The notes under the pieces are model-generated. The model worked only from the letters and a program-made list of their open reading frames with translations. It was not told where the DNA came from and did not search any database. This document shows positions 33,932-41,395 of a DNA stretch of 64,000 nucleotides, one piece after another. Origin of the DNA: SHVO01 sp041906145 (GTDB lineage Bacteria; Pseudomonadota; Alphaproteobacteria; Rhodospirillales; Rhodospirillaceae); NCBI GenBank assembly GCA_041906145.1, contig JAYRJU010000001.1:1240001-1304000 (forward strand), read 5' to 3'. Position numbers and translations under genes: made by a program. Every line of letters starts with the position of its first letter. Positions within the stretch are counted from its first letter, which is position 1.

Positions 33932-34465
33932 ATGTTCGGGCGCGGGCTGACCATGGCTCCGGACGCCCGCGAGACTGATCTCAAAGGTCTCAGCGAGCGC
34001 TACCGGGCGCCGCTCAAACGCCATTTCATGCGCCATGGGCTCACGCCCGAGGACGCGGAGGATTGCGTCCAGGATGTGTTCGTGCGCATCTACCGCGCCG
34101 ACCTGACAATCATTGAGAATGTAGAGGCTTACATCTTCACTGTGGCTTCAAGCGTGGCCATTGACCAAGGCCGCAAGGCCCGATCGCGCCAGGCCGGCAA
34201 ACATGACCCCATAAATAATTTGGTCCTTGAAAGTAAGGAGGCTTCGCCCGCGCGCGTCTTAGAGGATAGGGAGGCGTTGGCTCGGCTGGATAGGATCCTG
34301 GACGAATTGCGCCCCCGTACGCGCGAAATTTTCTTGCTCAATCGCCTTGATGGCCTCAGTTATACGCAACTCGCGGCCCGGTTTGGTGTCAGCGTTGCCG
34401 CAATAGAAAAGCAGATAAGTAAGGCGCTCGCGCATATACGGAAGCGATTTGCACGACATGACTGA
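33932..34465 (+). CDS. FecI-type ECF sigma factor
   Basis: A 177-residue extracytoplasmic-function sigma factor. Region 2 is seen in RYRAPLKRHFMRHGLTPEDAEDCVQDVFVRIYR and region 4 in LRPRTREIFLLNRLDGLSYTQLAARFGVSVAAIEKQISKALAHIRKRF, closest to the FecI subgroup. The ATG at 33932 follows an AGGGA site by six bases. It lies between the STN receptor and the FecR gene, with an 8-base overlap with the latter. It should direct RNA polymerase to the receptor-module promoters when the receptor is loaded (family knowledge for FecI; target genes inferred). Confidence 0.92.
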   Translation: MFGRGLTMAPDARETDLKGLSERYRAPLKRHFMRHGLTPEDAEDCVQDVFVRIYRADLTIIENVEAYIFTVASSVAIDQGRKARSRQAGKHDPINNLVLESKEASPARVLEDREALARLDRILDELRPRTREIFLLNRLDGLSYTQLAARFGVSVAAIEKQISKALAHIRKRFARHD

Positions 34466-35474
34466 CATCTCTGCAAACTCCAAAATCCCGTCCGCGACGT
34501 CGGCGTCCCCCAAGAACGCCGCGGAGTGGGTCGTGCGCCTGGACTCCGACCAAGCCGTCTGGAGTGATAGCGAGGAATTCCAAGCGTGGTATTCCGCCTC
34601 GGAAACCAATCGCCGCGAATTCAGCGCGCACAAGGAAATGTGGGAAGCCGCCGGCCGTCTTGCCGTGAACGCCGATGCGCGCGCGATCCTGATGCGTCCG
34701 TGCGTGGTGCACATGCCGACCTCCCGGCGCGCGGTGTTGGGCCTTCTGGCCGGCGGCGCTATGGCTGCCGGTATCGCGCTTGTCTTCGCACCGCGCGAAC
34801 CCGCACCGGTCGAACTCGCCTTCCGCACCGCGCGCGGCGAACGCAAGGAGGTCCCGCTTGCGGACGGTTCGGCACTCACCCTCAACACCGACAGCGCCGT
34901 CCGCGTGCGCTACAGCGAGGCCGCGCGTCACATATATCTCGATCGCGGGCAGCTCTTCATCCGTGTTGCCAAGGATGTGCACCGCCCGTTGCGCGTGTTC
35001 GCGAAGGATCACGAAGTGCGCGCCGTCGGCACGGCCTTCGACGTGTTGCTGGACGACGAGCAGCAAACCACCCAGGTGCGTCTCGCCGAAGGAATCGTCG
35101 CGATCTACAACCTGAACGGTGGTCGTACCATGACCAGCGACGAACGTCCGTCGGTCGTGCTCAAGCCGGGCCAGCAGGCGACGCTTGCCGCCCTCGCGCC
35201 CATCGGTGTGTTCGACGTCGATCGGCGCGCGGCGGAAGCCTGGCTGAACGGCCGCATCATTTTCGACGAGACGCCGCTCCCGGAAGCGATCCGCGACGTT
35301 AATCGCTATCGCGTGCGCCGCATCGTCATCGGCAACGATGGACTCTCGGCCCTTCGCATCACCGGCGTGTTCAATACCGCCCAGCTCGAAGACTTCCCCG
35401 AAGCGCTTACCGCCGCCCTGCCGGTGCGCGTACTCCGCAGCGACGCCTCGACGGTGGTTCTGACGCGCCGCTGA
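34458..35474 (+). CDS. FecR-family anti-sigma factor
   Basis: A 338-residue protein with the ATG at 34458 (overlapping the sigma gene). The cytoplasmic N-terminal DUF4880 domain has AAEWVVRLDS...EFQAWYSASETNRREFSAHKEMW. One transmembrane segment follows (RRAVLGLLAGGAMAAGIALVF), then the periplasmic FecR domain (TARGERKEVPLADGSALTLNTDSAVRV...AVGTAFDVLL) and a C-terminal STN/DUF4974-like part (FDETPLPEAIRDVNRY). It holds the FecI-like sigma factor inactive until contact with the STN domain of the receptor (family knowledge). It ends the first receptor module. Confidence 0.92.
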   Translation: MTDISANSKIPSATSASPKNAAEWVVRLDSDQAVWSDSEEFQAWYSASETNRREFSAHKEMWEAAGRLAVNADARAILMRPCVVHMPTSRRAVLGLLAGGAMAAGIALVFAPREPAPVELAFRTARGERKEVPLADGSALTLNTDSAVRVRYSEAARHIYLDRGQLFIRVAKDVHRPLRVFAKDHEVRAVGTAFDVLLDDEQQTTQVRLAEGIVAIYNLNGGRTMTSDERPSVVLKPGQQATLAALAPIGVFDVDRRAAEAWLNGRIIFDETPLPEAIRDVNRYRVRRIVIGNDGLSALRITGVFNTAQLEDFPEALTAALPVRVLRSDASTVVLTRR

Positions 35475-35695
35475 GCACTGACCGATAGGTCTCTATTCCT
35501 TAGACCGCCCTCCGGGACTGCAAAGCCCTAACATCGCTCCTCGCGCGAAAGGGCTCTGCACAATGGATTTGCGCACTGCGGTGTAAGTTCGCGGAAAGGA
35601 TCGCCCAAAAATAGAGTTCGGGTCCCTCGTAACTGCATACGTCTTTAACTGTAGGGGCTGTGTAGGTTGTTCGCGCTGCCCTGGGAGGGACAGAC
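35475..35695. promoter_or_regulatory. Promoter region of the second module
   Basis: A 221-bp gap between the fecR-like gene and the second DUF1592 gene. It has no gene and includes modestly AT-rich sequence. A GGGAGGG ribosome-binding site lies at its end, six bases before the GTG. A -10 could not be fixed with confidence. Confidence 0.3.
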
Positions 35696-37399
35696 GTGAA
35701 GCTAGATCTGAGCGCGGCAGCTATTACTGGTTTGCGCAAGGCCGCCGGATACGCGGCCTTGGCCGCGGCGCTGCTCGTGGCCGGTTGCTCCGCCCCCAAC
35801 GAAGACACCGCCACTAGAACGCCCACCCTCGCCCCCATCCCGGAACCTGCTTCCCAGTCGGCCGCGCCCAAGCTCCGGCTGATCTCGGCGGAGCAGTACA
35901 CCAACACCCTCGCGCATTTCTTTGGCCCTGGCCTGCGCATCGATCCGCGCTTCCCGCCTCCGCCGCGCACCCAAGGCCTCATCGCCAACGGCGCCGCCAG
36001 TTCCGGCGTCAGCACCGCGCAGCTGGAGGAATTTCAGCGCGTTGCCGCGCTTGTTTCAGCTCAGGTTGTCGATCTCAACCACCGCGCCTTCCTCATCGGC
36101 TGCACACCGAAGTCCGACTCCGCTGCCGACCAAGCCTGCGCCCGCGAGTTCCTGGCTGCTACGGGGCGGCGCCTGTTCCGCCGCCCGATGCGCGAGGCGG
36201 AACTGAACGAGTCCGTGCGCAACGCCGTCGCGTCGGCCACCGCGCTCAAGGACTTCTACGCCGGCCTTTCCGTTGCCCTCGAAGGATTGCTCCTCAATCC
36301 AAACACGCTCTATCTCGCCGAGGTCTCCGAGGCAGACCCTGCGCGCCTCGGCCACGCGCGGCTCGAAGCCTATTCGCTCGCCGCGCGCCTCAGCTTCTTC
36401 CTGTGGAATTCCGGTCCGGACGACGTGCTTCTCGATGCCGCAGAGAGCGGTGAGATTCACACCGCCAGGGGCCGCGCGCGTCTTGTCGACTCGATGCTCA
36501 CGAGCCCGCGGCTCGAAGCCGGAATGCGCGCCTTCTTCGAAGACATGATGGAATTCGACCGGTTCCAGACGCTGGCCAAGGACGCGTCGGTTTATCCTTT
36601 CTTCACCGGCATCACCATCGCGGACGCGCGCGAACAGACGCTGCGCACGCTCATCGATCATCTCATCACGAACAACCTCGATTACCGCGACCTGTTCACC
36701 ACGCGCAAAACCTACATTTCCCAGGCGCTGGCCGCCCTCTATCAGGTGCCCGCGACACCCGGATGGATCGCCTATGAGTTTCCGCCCGAAAGCCCGCGCG
36801 CTGGTCTTCTGACGCAAGTGAGCTTCCTCGCCGTGCACGCGCACCCGGGTCGCAGCTCTCCCACGCTGCGCGGCAAGGCCCTGCGCGAAACGTTGCTGTG
36901 CCAGCCGGTGCCCCGGCCGCCGCCGAATGTGGACTTCTCGCTCGTCGAGAATCCCGATGCCAGCTATCCGACGCAAAGGGATCGTGTCGCCATACATCTC
37001 GGCAACCCTGTGTGTGCCGGCTGCCACAAGATAACCGACCCGACGGGCCTTGCGCTGGAGAACTTCGACGGCGCCGGCCGTTTCCGCGCCACGGAACGCG
37101 GCGTGCCTATCGACGCCAGCGGCGCGCTCGACGGCAAGGCATTCCAGAATGTCGTCGAACTCGGCAGGGTGCTGCGCGATCATCCGGCCGTGCCGTCTTG
37201 CCTCGTGCAGCGCCTGTACAGCTACGGGTTCGGCGGCGCGGCGCCGACTCATAACCGTGAACTCCTCGGCTACTTCAACAGGCGCTTCGCCGACGAGGGC
37301 TACAAGCTGCCGGGCCTTCTCCGCACGATCGCGCTCAGCAATGCTTTTTCGGAAGTGACGCCACCGGCCCCGCAGCGAGCCAGCGCCGCGGGTCGATAG
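35696..37399 (+). CDS. DUF1592-type lipoprotein with CxxCH motif (second copy)
   Basis: A 567-residue paralogue of the gene at 26114. GTG at 35696 is supported by GGGAGGG six bases ahead. A lipoprotein signal ends LLVAGC. The same domain series is seen: RLISAEQYTNTLAHFFG (DUF1587-like), FLAATGRRLFRRPM (DUF1595-like), AARLSFFLWNSGPDDVLLDAAESG (DUF1592), then GRSSPTLRGKALRETLLCQPVP and CAGCH at about 440-444 (DUF1588), and the C-terminal DUF1585 (FADEGYKLPGLLRTIALS). It is followed 15 bases later by a DUF1552 gene. It is presumed to be a periplasmic monohaem protein of unknown reaction. Confidence 0.85.
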   Translation: MKLDLSAAAITGLRKAAGYAALAAALLVAGCSAPNEDTATRTPTLAPIPEPASQSAAPKLRLISAEQYTNTLAHFFGPGLRIDPRFPPPPRTQGLIANGAASSGVSTAQLEEFQRVAALVSAQVVDLNHRAFLIGCTPKSDSAADQACAREFLAATGRRLFRRPMREAELNESVRNAVASATALKDFYAGLSVALEGLLLNPNTLYLAEVSEADPARLGHARLEAYSLAARLSFFLWNSGPDDVLLDAAESGEIHTARGRARLVDSMLTSPRLEAGMRAFFEDMMEFDRFQTLAKDASVYPFFTGITIADAREQTLRTLIDHLITNNLDYRDLFTTRKTYISQALAALYQVPATPGWIAYEFPPESPRAGLLTQVSFLAVHAHPGRSSPTLRGKALRETLLCQPVPRPPPNVDFSLVENPDASYPTQRDRVAIHLGNPVCAGCHKITDPTGLALENFDGAGRFRATERGVPIDASGALDGKAFQNVVELGRVLRDHPAVPSCLVQRLYSYGFGGAAPTHNRELLGYFNRRFADEGYKLPGLLRTIALSNAFSEVTPPAPQRASAAGR

Positions 37400-37414
37400 A
37401 GAAGGAAGGCACCC

Positions 37415-38749
37415 ATGATCCGGTTCAGTCGTCGCCGCGCCCTGCGCGGCATGCTTGGAGGAGGCGCGGTGACGGTCGGTTTGCCGCTGCTCAACTGTTT
37501 CCTCAATGGCAACGGCAACGCGCTTGCGTCGGGCGAGCCTATGCCTGTGCGCTTTGGCACTTGGTTTTGGGGTCTCGGGATGACCTCGAAGATCTTCGTG
37601 CCCAAAAAAACCGGCGCGGATTTCGATCTCCCTGAGGAACTCGAATCCCTCGCGCCGGTCCGCGACAAGCTCAACCTCTTCACCAATATGACCGCGTTCC
37701 GCGACGCCACCGAGAACCTCTGCCACTACACCGGCTGGGTCATCCTGCTGACGGGCAACTCGCCCAACGGCGGCGAGGATCGCCCGCGCGAGACGATCGA
37801 CGTCACCATCGCCAACCAGATCGGTCGCACCACGCGCTTCAAGCTGCTGACCGCCAACGCCACCGGCAATGTCCGCCACAGCTTCAGCTACGAGAACCAG
37901 CAGACGCAAAATCCGCCCGAATGGTCGCCGGTCAATTTTTACACGCGCCTGTTCGGGCCGGACTTCCCGAACCCGAATGCGCCCACCTTCACGCCCAATC
38001 CGCGGGTCATGGTGCGCAAGAGCGCGCTTTCGGGTGTCATGGATGGCGTGCGTGATCTCGAGCGCCGCGTCGGCGCCGAGGACAAGCAGCGCCTCGATCA
38101 GTATTTCACCGGCGTGCGCCACCTCGAGCGCCAGTTCGATCAGCAGCTTACCAAGCCGAAACCCATCGCCGCATGCGCGCCCGGCACTGAGCCCGCGGCC
38201 GCTGCCATGGGCAACTCGGCCGAGCTCGTCTCGCAGCGTCATCGGGTGATGACCGATCTCATGATGATGGCGATCGCCTGTGATCAAACGCGCGTCTTCA
38301 ACATGGCTTATTCGCAGTCCAGCGCCGATACCTTCAAGCCGGGCTATGACAAGCCGCACCACACCGCCACGCACGAGGACCGCGTCGACGAGAAGCTGGG
38401 GTATCAGGTCGTGGCGTCCTGGTTCGTGCGCCGCGCCATGGAAGAGTGGGCCTACTACGTCGACGCTCTTTCGAAGCAGAAAGAAGGCGATGGTACCCTT
38501 CTAGATAACGTCCTTGTGTATGCGGTCAGCGATTCCGGCTATGCGCGCACTCATACACTCGACGGCATGCCGATGTTCACGGCGGGCCGCGCGGGCGGGC
38601 GCGTGAAGACCGGCCTTCACGTCAACGGCGGCGGCACGGCCGGCACGCGCCTCGGCTACACCGCCATGCGCGTCATGGGCGTTGAGAAGGCCCAATGGGG
38701 CAGCAACAGCAACACTGTTTCACAGGAGATCGGCGACATCCTCGTCTAG
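37415..38749 (+). CDS. DUF1552 protein with Tat-type signal (second copy)
   Basis: A 444-residue protein preceded by an AAGGAAGG site. Its N-terminus MIRFSRRRALRGMLGGGAVTVGLP has the twin-arginine motif. The family His motif reads HHTATHE. Other blocks: FGPDFPNPNAPTFTPNPRVMVRKSALSGV, QYFTGVRHLERQFDQQL, and SDSGYARTHTLDGMPMFTAGRAGGRVKTGLHV. It is much closer to the third copy at 53969 than to the first at 27799. It belongs with the preceding DUF1592 lipoprotein and the following COG4315-type protein. Confidence 0.86.
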   Translation: MIRFSRRRALRGMLGGGAVTVGLPLLNCFLNGNGNALASGEPMPVRFGTWFWGLGMTSKIFVPKKTGADFDLPEELESLAPVRDKLNLFTNMTAFRDATENLCHYTGWVILLTGNSPNGGEDRPRETIDVTIANQIGRTTRFKLLTANATGNVRHSFSYENQQTQNPPEWSPVNFYTRLFGPDFPNPNAPTFTPNPRVMVRKSALSGVMDGVRDLERRVGAEDKQRLDQYFTGVRHLERQFDQQLTKPKPIAACAPGTEPAAAAMGNSAELVSQRHRVMTDLMMMAIACDQTRVFNMAYSQSSADTFKPGYDKPHHTATHEDRVDEKLGYQVVASWFVRRAMEEWAYYVDALSKQKEGDGTLLDNVLVYAVSDSGYARTHTLDGMPMFTAGRAGGRVKTGLHVNGGGTAGTRLGYTAMRVMGVEKAQWGSNSNTVSQEIGDILV

Positions 38750-38770
38750 GTGTCGTACGGGAGGGTCGAC

Positions 38771-40117
38771 ATGAGCCGGTCGCTTGGACGTTGTCTCATC
38801 ACCGTGGTTTTCGCCGGTCTTGGCGCTGGAGCCGTGCAGGCTGCGGATACGGAAGCTTATGTGAACGCGCCGATGCCGCCCGGCTTCACGGTCCAGGCCA
38901 GCGAGATCGAAGGCCCGGTTTACGCGGACGAGAAGGGGCGCACGCTGTATCGATGGCCCGTCCGCAGCCTTCGTAATGGGGATGTCGGCGAGCGCCGCGG
39001 CGCGGCGCCGTCCTGCGACAACGACAAGTACACCGTCAGTTCCGGCATGATGAGCCCATATCCCCCGGGCCTCGAACTCCCGGATCTCGACACGCGTCCC
39101 GCGTGCGCCGAGATGTGGCCGCCGGTGCTGGCGCCGGCCGATGCGAAAGCGGTCGGTGATTGGTCCATCGTCAGGCGTAAAAACGGCGCGAAGCAGTGGG
39201 CCTATGAAGGCTACCCGCTCTATCTCTCTGTCCTCGATCGGGCGCCCGGCGACGTCATAGGCGGTACGCGCCGTCCGCCGGCCTACGACGGCGCGCCCGC
39301 GCGCGATCCCATCGGTCCAGCGGCCAATGTTCCGGCCGAGTTCGGCGTGGTCAACGTCGCGACGGGCCGCATGCTGGTCAACCTCGACGGCAAGTCGGTC
39401 TACGCTTGGGATCGCGATCCGCCGAACAAATCCGTTTGCCACGATGCCTGCGCCCGCGAATGGCAGCCGGTGCTCGCGCCCGCGTCCGGCAAGTCGCAAG
39501 GCGAATGGTCGGTGGTCGACCGTGCCGCCGGCGTCAAGCAATGGGCGTTCCGCGGCAAGCCCCTCTACACCTACACCGGCGATCGTAAGCCCCGCAGCCT
39601 CGAAGGCAGCGACGTTCCCGGCTGGCGCAACGTCTACACCCAGGCGGCGCCGAAGCCCCCCGCGGAGTTCACCTACCAGGACTCCCGCGCGGGCGTCGTG
39701 CTCGCCGACAAGACGGGCCGGACGATCTATGTCTATTACTGCGGCGACGACGCGCTGGATCAACTCCCGTGCGATCATCCGGAAACCTCGCAAGCCTATC
39801 GCCTCGCCATCTGCGGCGGCGGCGATCCCGAGCGCTGCAACCGAACCTTCCCCTACGTCGTCGCTGCGGCCAATGCCAAGAGCGAGAACCGCTCATGGAC
39901 CGTCATGGCCATTGATCCGAAGACCGGCAAGCGCGCGGCCGACGGTGAGGCGCGCGCGCTCCGCGTTTGGGCGTACCGCGACCGGCCCGTCTACACTTTC
40001 TACCGCGACCGGAAGCCCGGGGATATCTGGGGGGACAGTTGGGGCGAGATGCACGGACGCCGGAACGGTTTCAAGGCCTTCTGGATCCGCGACGACTTCA
40101 TGAACGGTGCCGGGTAA
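38771..40117 (+). CDS. Secreted COG4315-type repeat protein (second copy)
   Basis: A 448-residue exported protein; ATG at 38771 follows GGGAGG by six bases and gives a signal ending AVQAADT. At least three COG4315-like units occur: GRTLYRWPVRS...CAEMWPPVLAP, GKSVYAWDRDPPNKSVCHDACAREWQPVLAP, and GRTIYVYYCGDD...CNRTFPYVVAA. Each is followed by a W.Y.(G/D).P(L/V)Y half-unit. Eight or more cysteines are present and probably paired. It matches the gene at 29163 in layout but differs strongly in sequence. It sits between the DUF1552 gene and the secreted orphan protein; the stop precedes the next ATG by 10 bases. Confidence 0.78.
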   Translation: MSRSLGRCLITVVFAGLGAGAVQAADTEAYVNAPMPPGFTVQASEIEGPVYADEKGRTLYRWPVRSLRNGDVGERRGAAPSCDNDKYTVSSGMMSPYPPGLELPDLDTRPACAEMWPPVLAPADAKAVGDWSIVRRKNGAKQWAYEGYPLYLSVLDRAPGDVIGGTRRPPAYDGAPARDPIGPAANVPAEFGVVNVATGRMLVNLDGKSVYAWDRDPPNKSVCHDACAREWQPVLAPASGKSQGEWSVVDRAAGVKQWAFRGKPLYTYTGDRKPRSLEGSDVPGWRNVYTQAAPKPPAEFTYQDSRAGVVLADKTGRTIYVYYCGDDALDQLPCDHPETSQAYRLAICGGGDPERCNRTFPYVVAAANAKSENRSWTVMAIDPKTGKRAADGEARALRVWAYRDRPVYTFYRDRKPGDIWGDSWGEMHGRRNGFKAFWIRDDFMNGAG

Positions 40118-40127
40118 GGAGCGGAAC

Positions 40128-41240
40128 ATGAACATTGCGAGATTTCTCGGAAGCCTGGTTGCCGCCAGCGTCATCGCCGGGGGACCGGCGGCCGCCGCCG
40201 AAGGCGAGCCTGGCGCGCTGCAGAACCGCTCCATCGGCTACGTGCTCACCAACATCAAGTGGGCCATTCATCAGTCGCCGGACGGCAAGACCGAATGCCC
40301 AAACGGCTACAACGACGGCCCGCGCGAACAGTTCAGGGTGCTGTTCCCCGACGACGGCACCAGGCGCAAGATCATCGACACCCAGCTCGCGCGCGAAACG
40401 CAGGTCTGGTTCCCGACCACGAACGCCGAACCGTTTCCATTCCAGGAAGCGGGCGGCAACATCAGCATCGGCTTGAACCTCGACGGCAGGACCGACACGA
40501 ACGACTTCGTCAGCCCCGACGGCGAGGCGGGTATAGACAACCAGATGTTCCGCGCCCTCGGTTGCATCGAGAACTATCGCGGTCCCAATGGGACACTCTA
40601 CTTCTTCACCAATCGCTACATGCAGGCGATGAATTACAACCGGTACATCGTCGAGCTTACGGAAGTCGATAGTCTTGTGAACGACGATGCGGTGGTGGTC
40701 ACCACCTACCGCGGCCTCGATGCGCTGCTCACCGACGCCACCGGCAACGACTATTTGCCTGGCGGGTCCCAACGTGTCGATGGGCGCTTCGGCAAGGAGT
40801 TCGTCCAGCGCTTCCCCGCGAAAATCGTCGGCGGCATGCTGATCAGCGAGCCCGCCGATCACACCATGCCCGCCACCGCGGCTTTCGAGGATACATCGGT
40901 GCAGGTCTACCGTGGCCTGCGCTTCCAGCTTCGCCTCACCAGCGAACGCGCCGAAGGCCTCATGGCCGGCTACACCGATGTCGACAATTTCCACTTGCAA
41001 CTCAATACCGCCTGGTCAACGCACTTGCAGAGCTACGGGCAGCTCTCGTCGCCCTCGCTCTATCGCGCAATGAACCGGCTCGCGGACGGTTATCCGGATC
41101 CTGTCACCGGCAGGAATACCGCCATCTCGTCCGCGCTCGAGGTGAAGTTTACCCAGGTGTTCGTCGTGCATCCGAACAAGGTAGTCACGTCCGGCGAAGG
41201 GGGGGTGGCCCAATCCGACGTTGCAGCTTCGCAGCGATAG
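40128..41240 (+). CDS. Secreted protein of unknown function (second copy of the orphan family)
   Basis: A 370-residue exported protein (signal ends AAAAEG; ATG at 40128 with AAGGAG six bases ahead). Like the protein at 25005 it has a central DLDGRTDTNDFVSPDGEAG block followed by GIDNQMFRALGC, and then YRGPNGTLYF. An early CPNGYNDG motif corresponds to CRDGIN in the other copy, suggesting a conserved disulfide with the ALGC cysteine. No domain was recognised. It is placed last in the secreted set and directly before a TonB-dependent receptor. It might be a surface partner or substrate-binding factor (inference). Confidence 0.7.
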   Translation: MNIARFLGSLVAASVIAGGPAAAAEGEPGALQNRSIGYVLTNIKWAIHQSPDGKTECPNGYNDGPREQFRVLFPDDGTRRKIIDTQLARETQVWFPTTNAEPFPFQEAGGNISIGLNLDGRTDTNDFVSPDGEAGIDNQMFRALGCIENYRGPNGTLYFFTNRYMQAMNYNRYIVELTEVDSLVNDDAVVVTTYRGLDALLTDATGNDYLPGGSQRVDGRFGKEFVQRFPAKIVGGMLISEPADHTMPATAAFEDTSVQVYRGLRFQLRLTSERAEGLMAGYTDVDNFHLQLNTAWSTHLQSYGQLSSPSLYRAMNRLADGYPDPVTGRNTAISSALEVKFTQVFVVHPNKVVTSGEGGVAQSDVAASQR

Positions 41241-41395
41241 AGAGGTGCGCAGGGCAGGAGCGAGAGTTTACGTGATCTAACGCCGGCGCGCGTGTCGGTG
41301 GCGTAGCGAAAAATCTTTGAACGTTCGGCCGGCCGGAAACAAGTACCGTTTCCCGGCCGCGCGTTTGCGTCTTTTAACAGGAGGGGGGAACCCAC

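Noticed and set aside
36056..38374. 772-codon minus-strand open frame
   Set aside because: It is antisense to the DUF1592 and DUF1552 genes; its His/Arg/Glu-rich content is the shadow of their codon bias.
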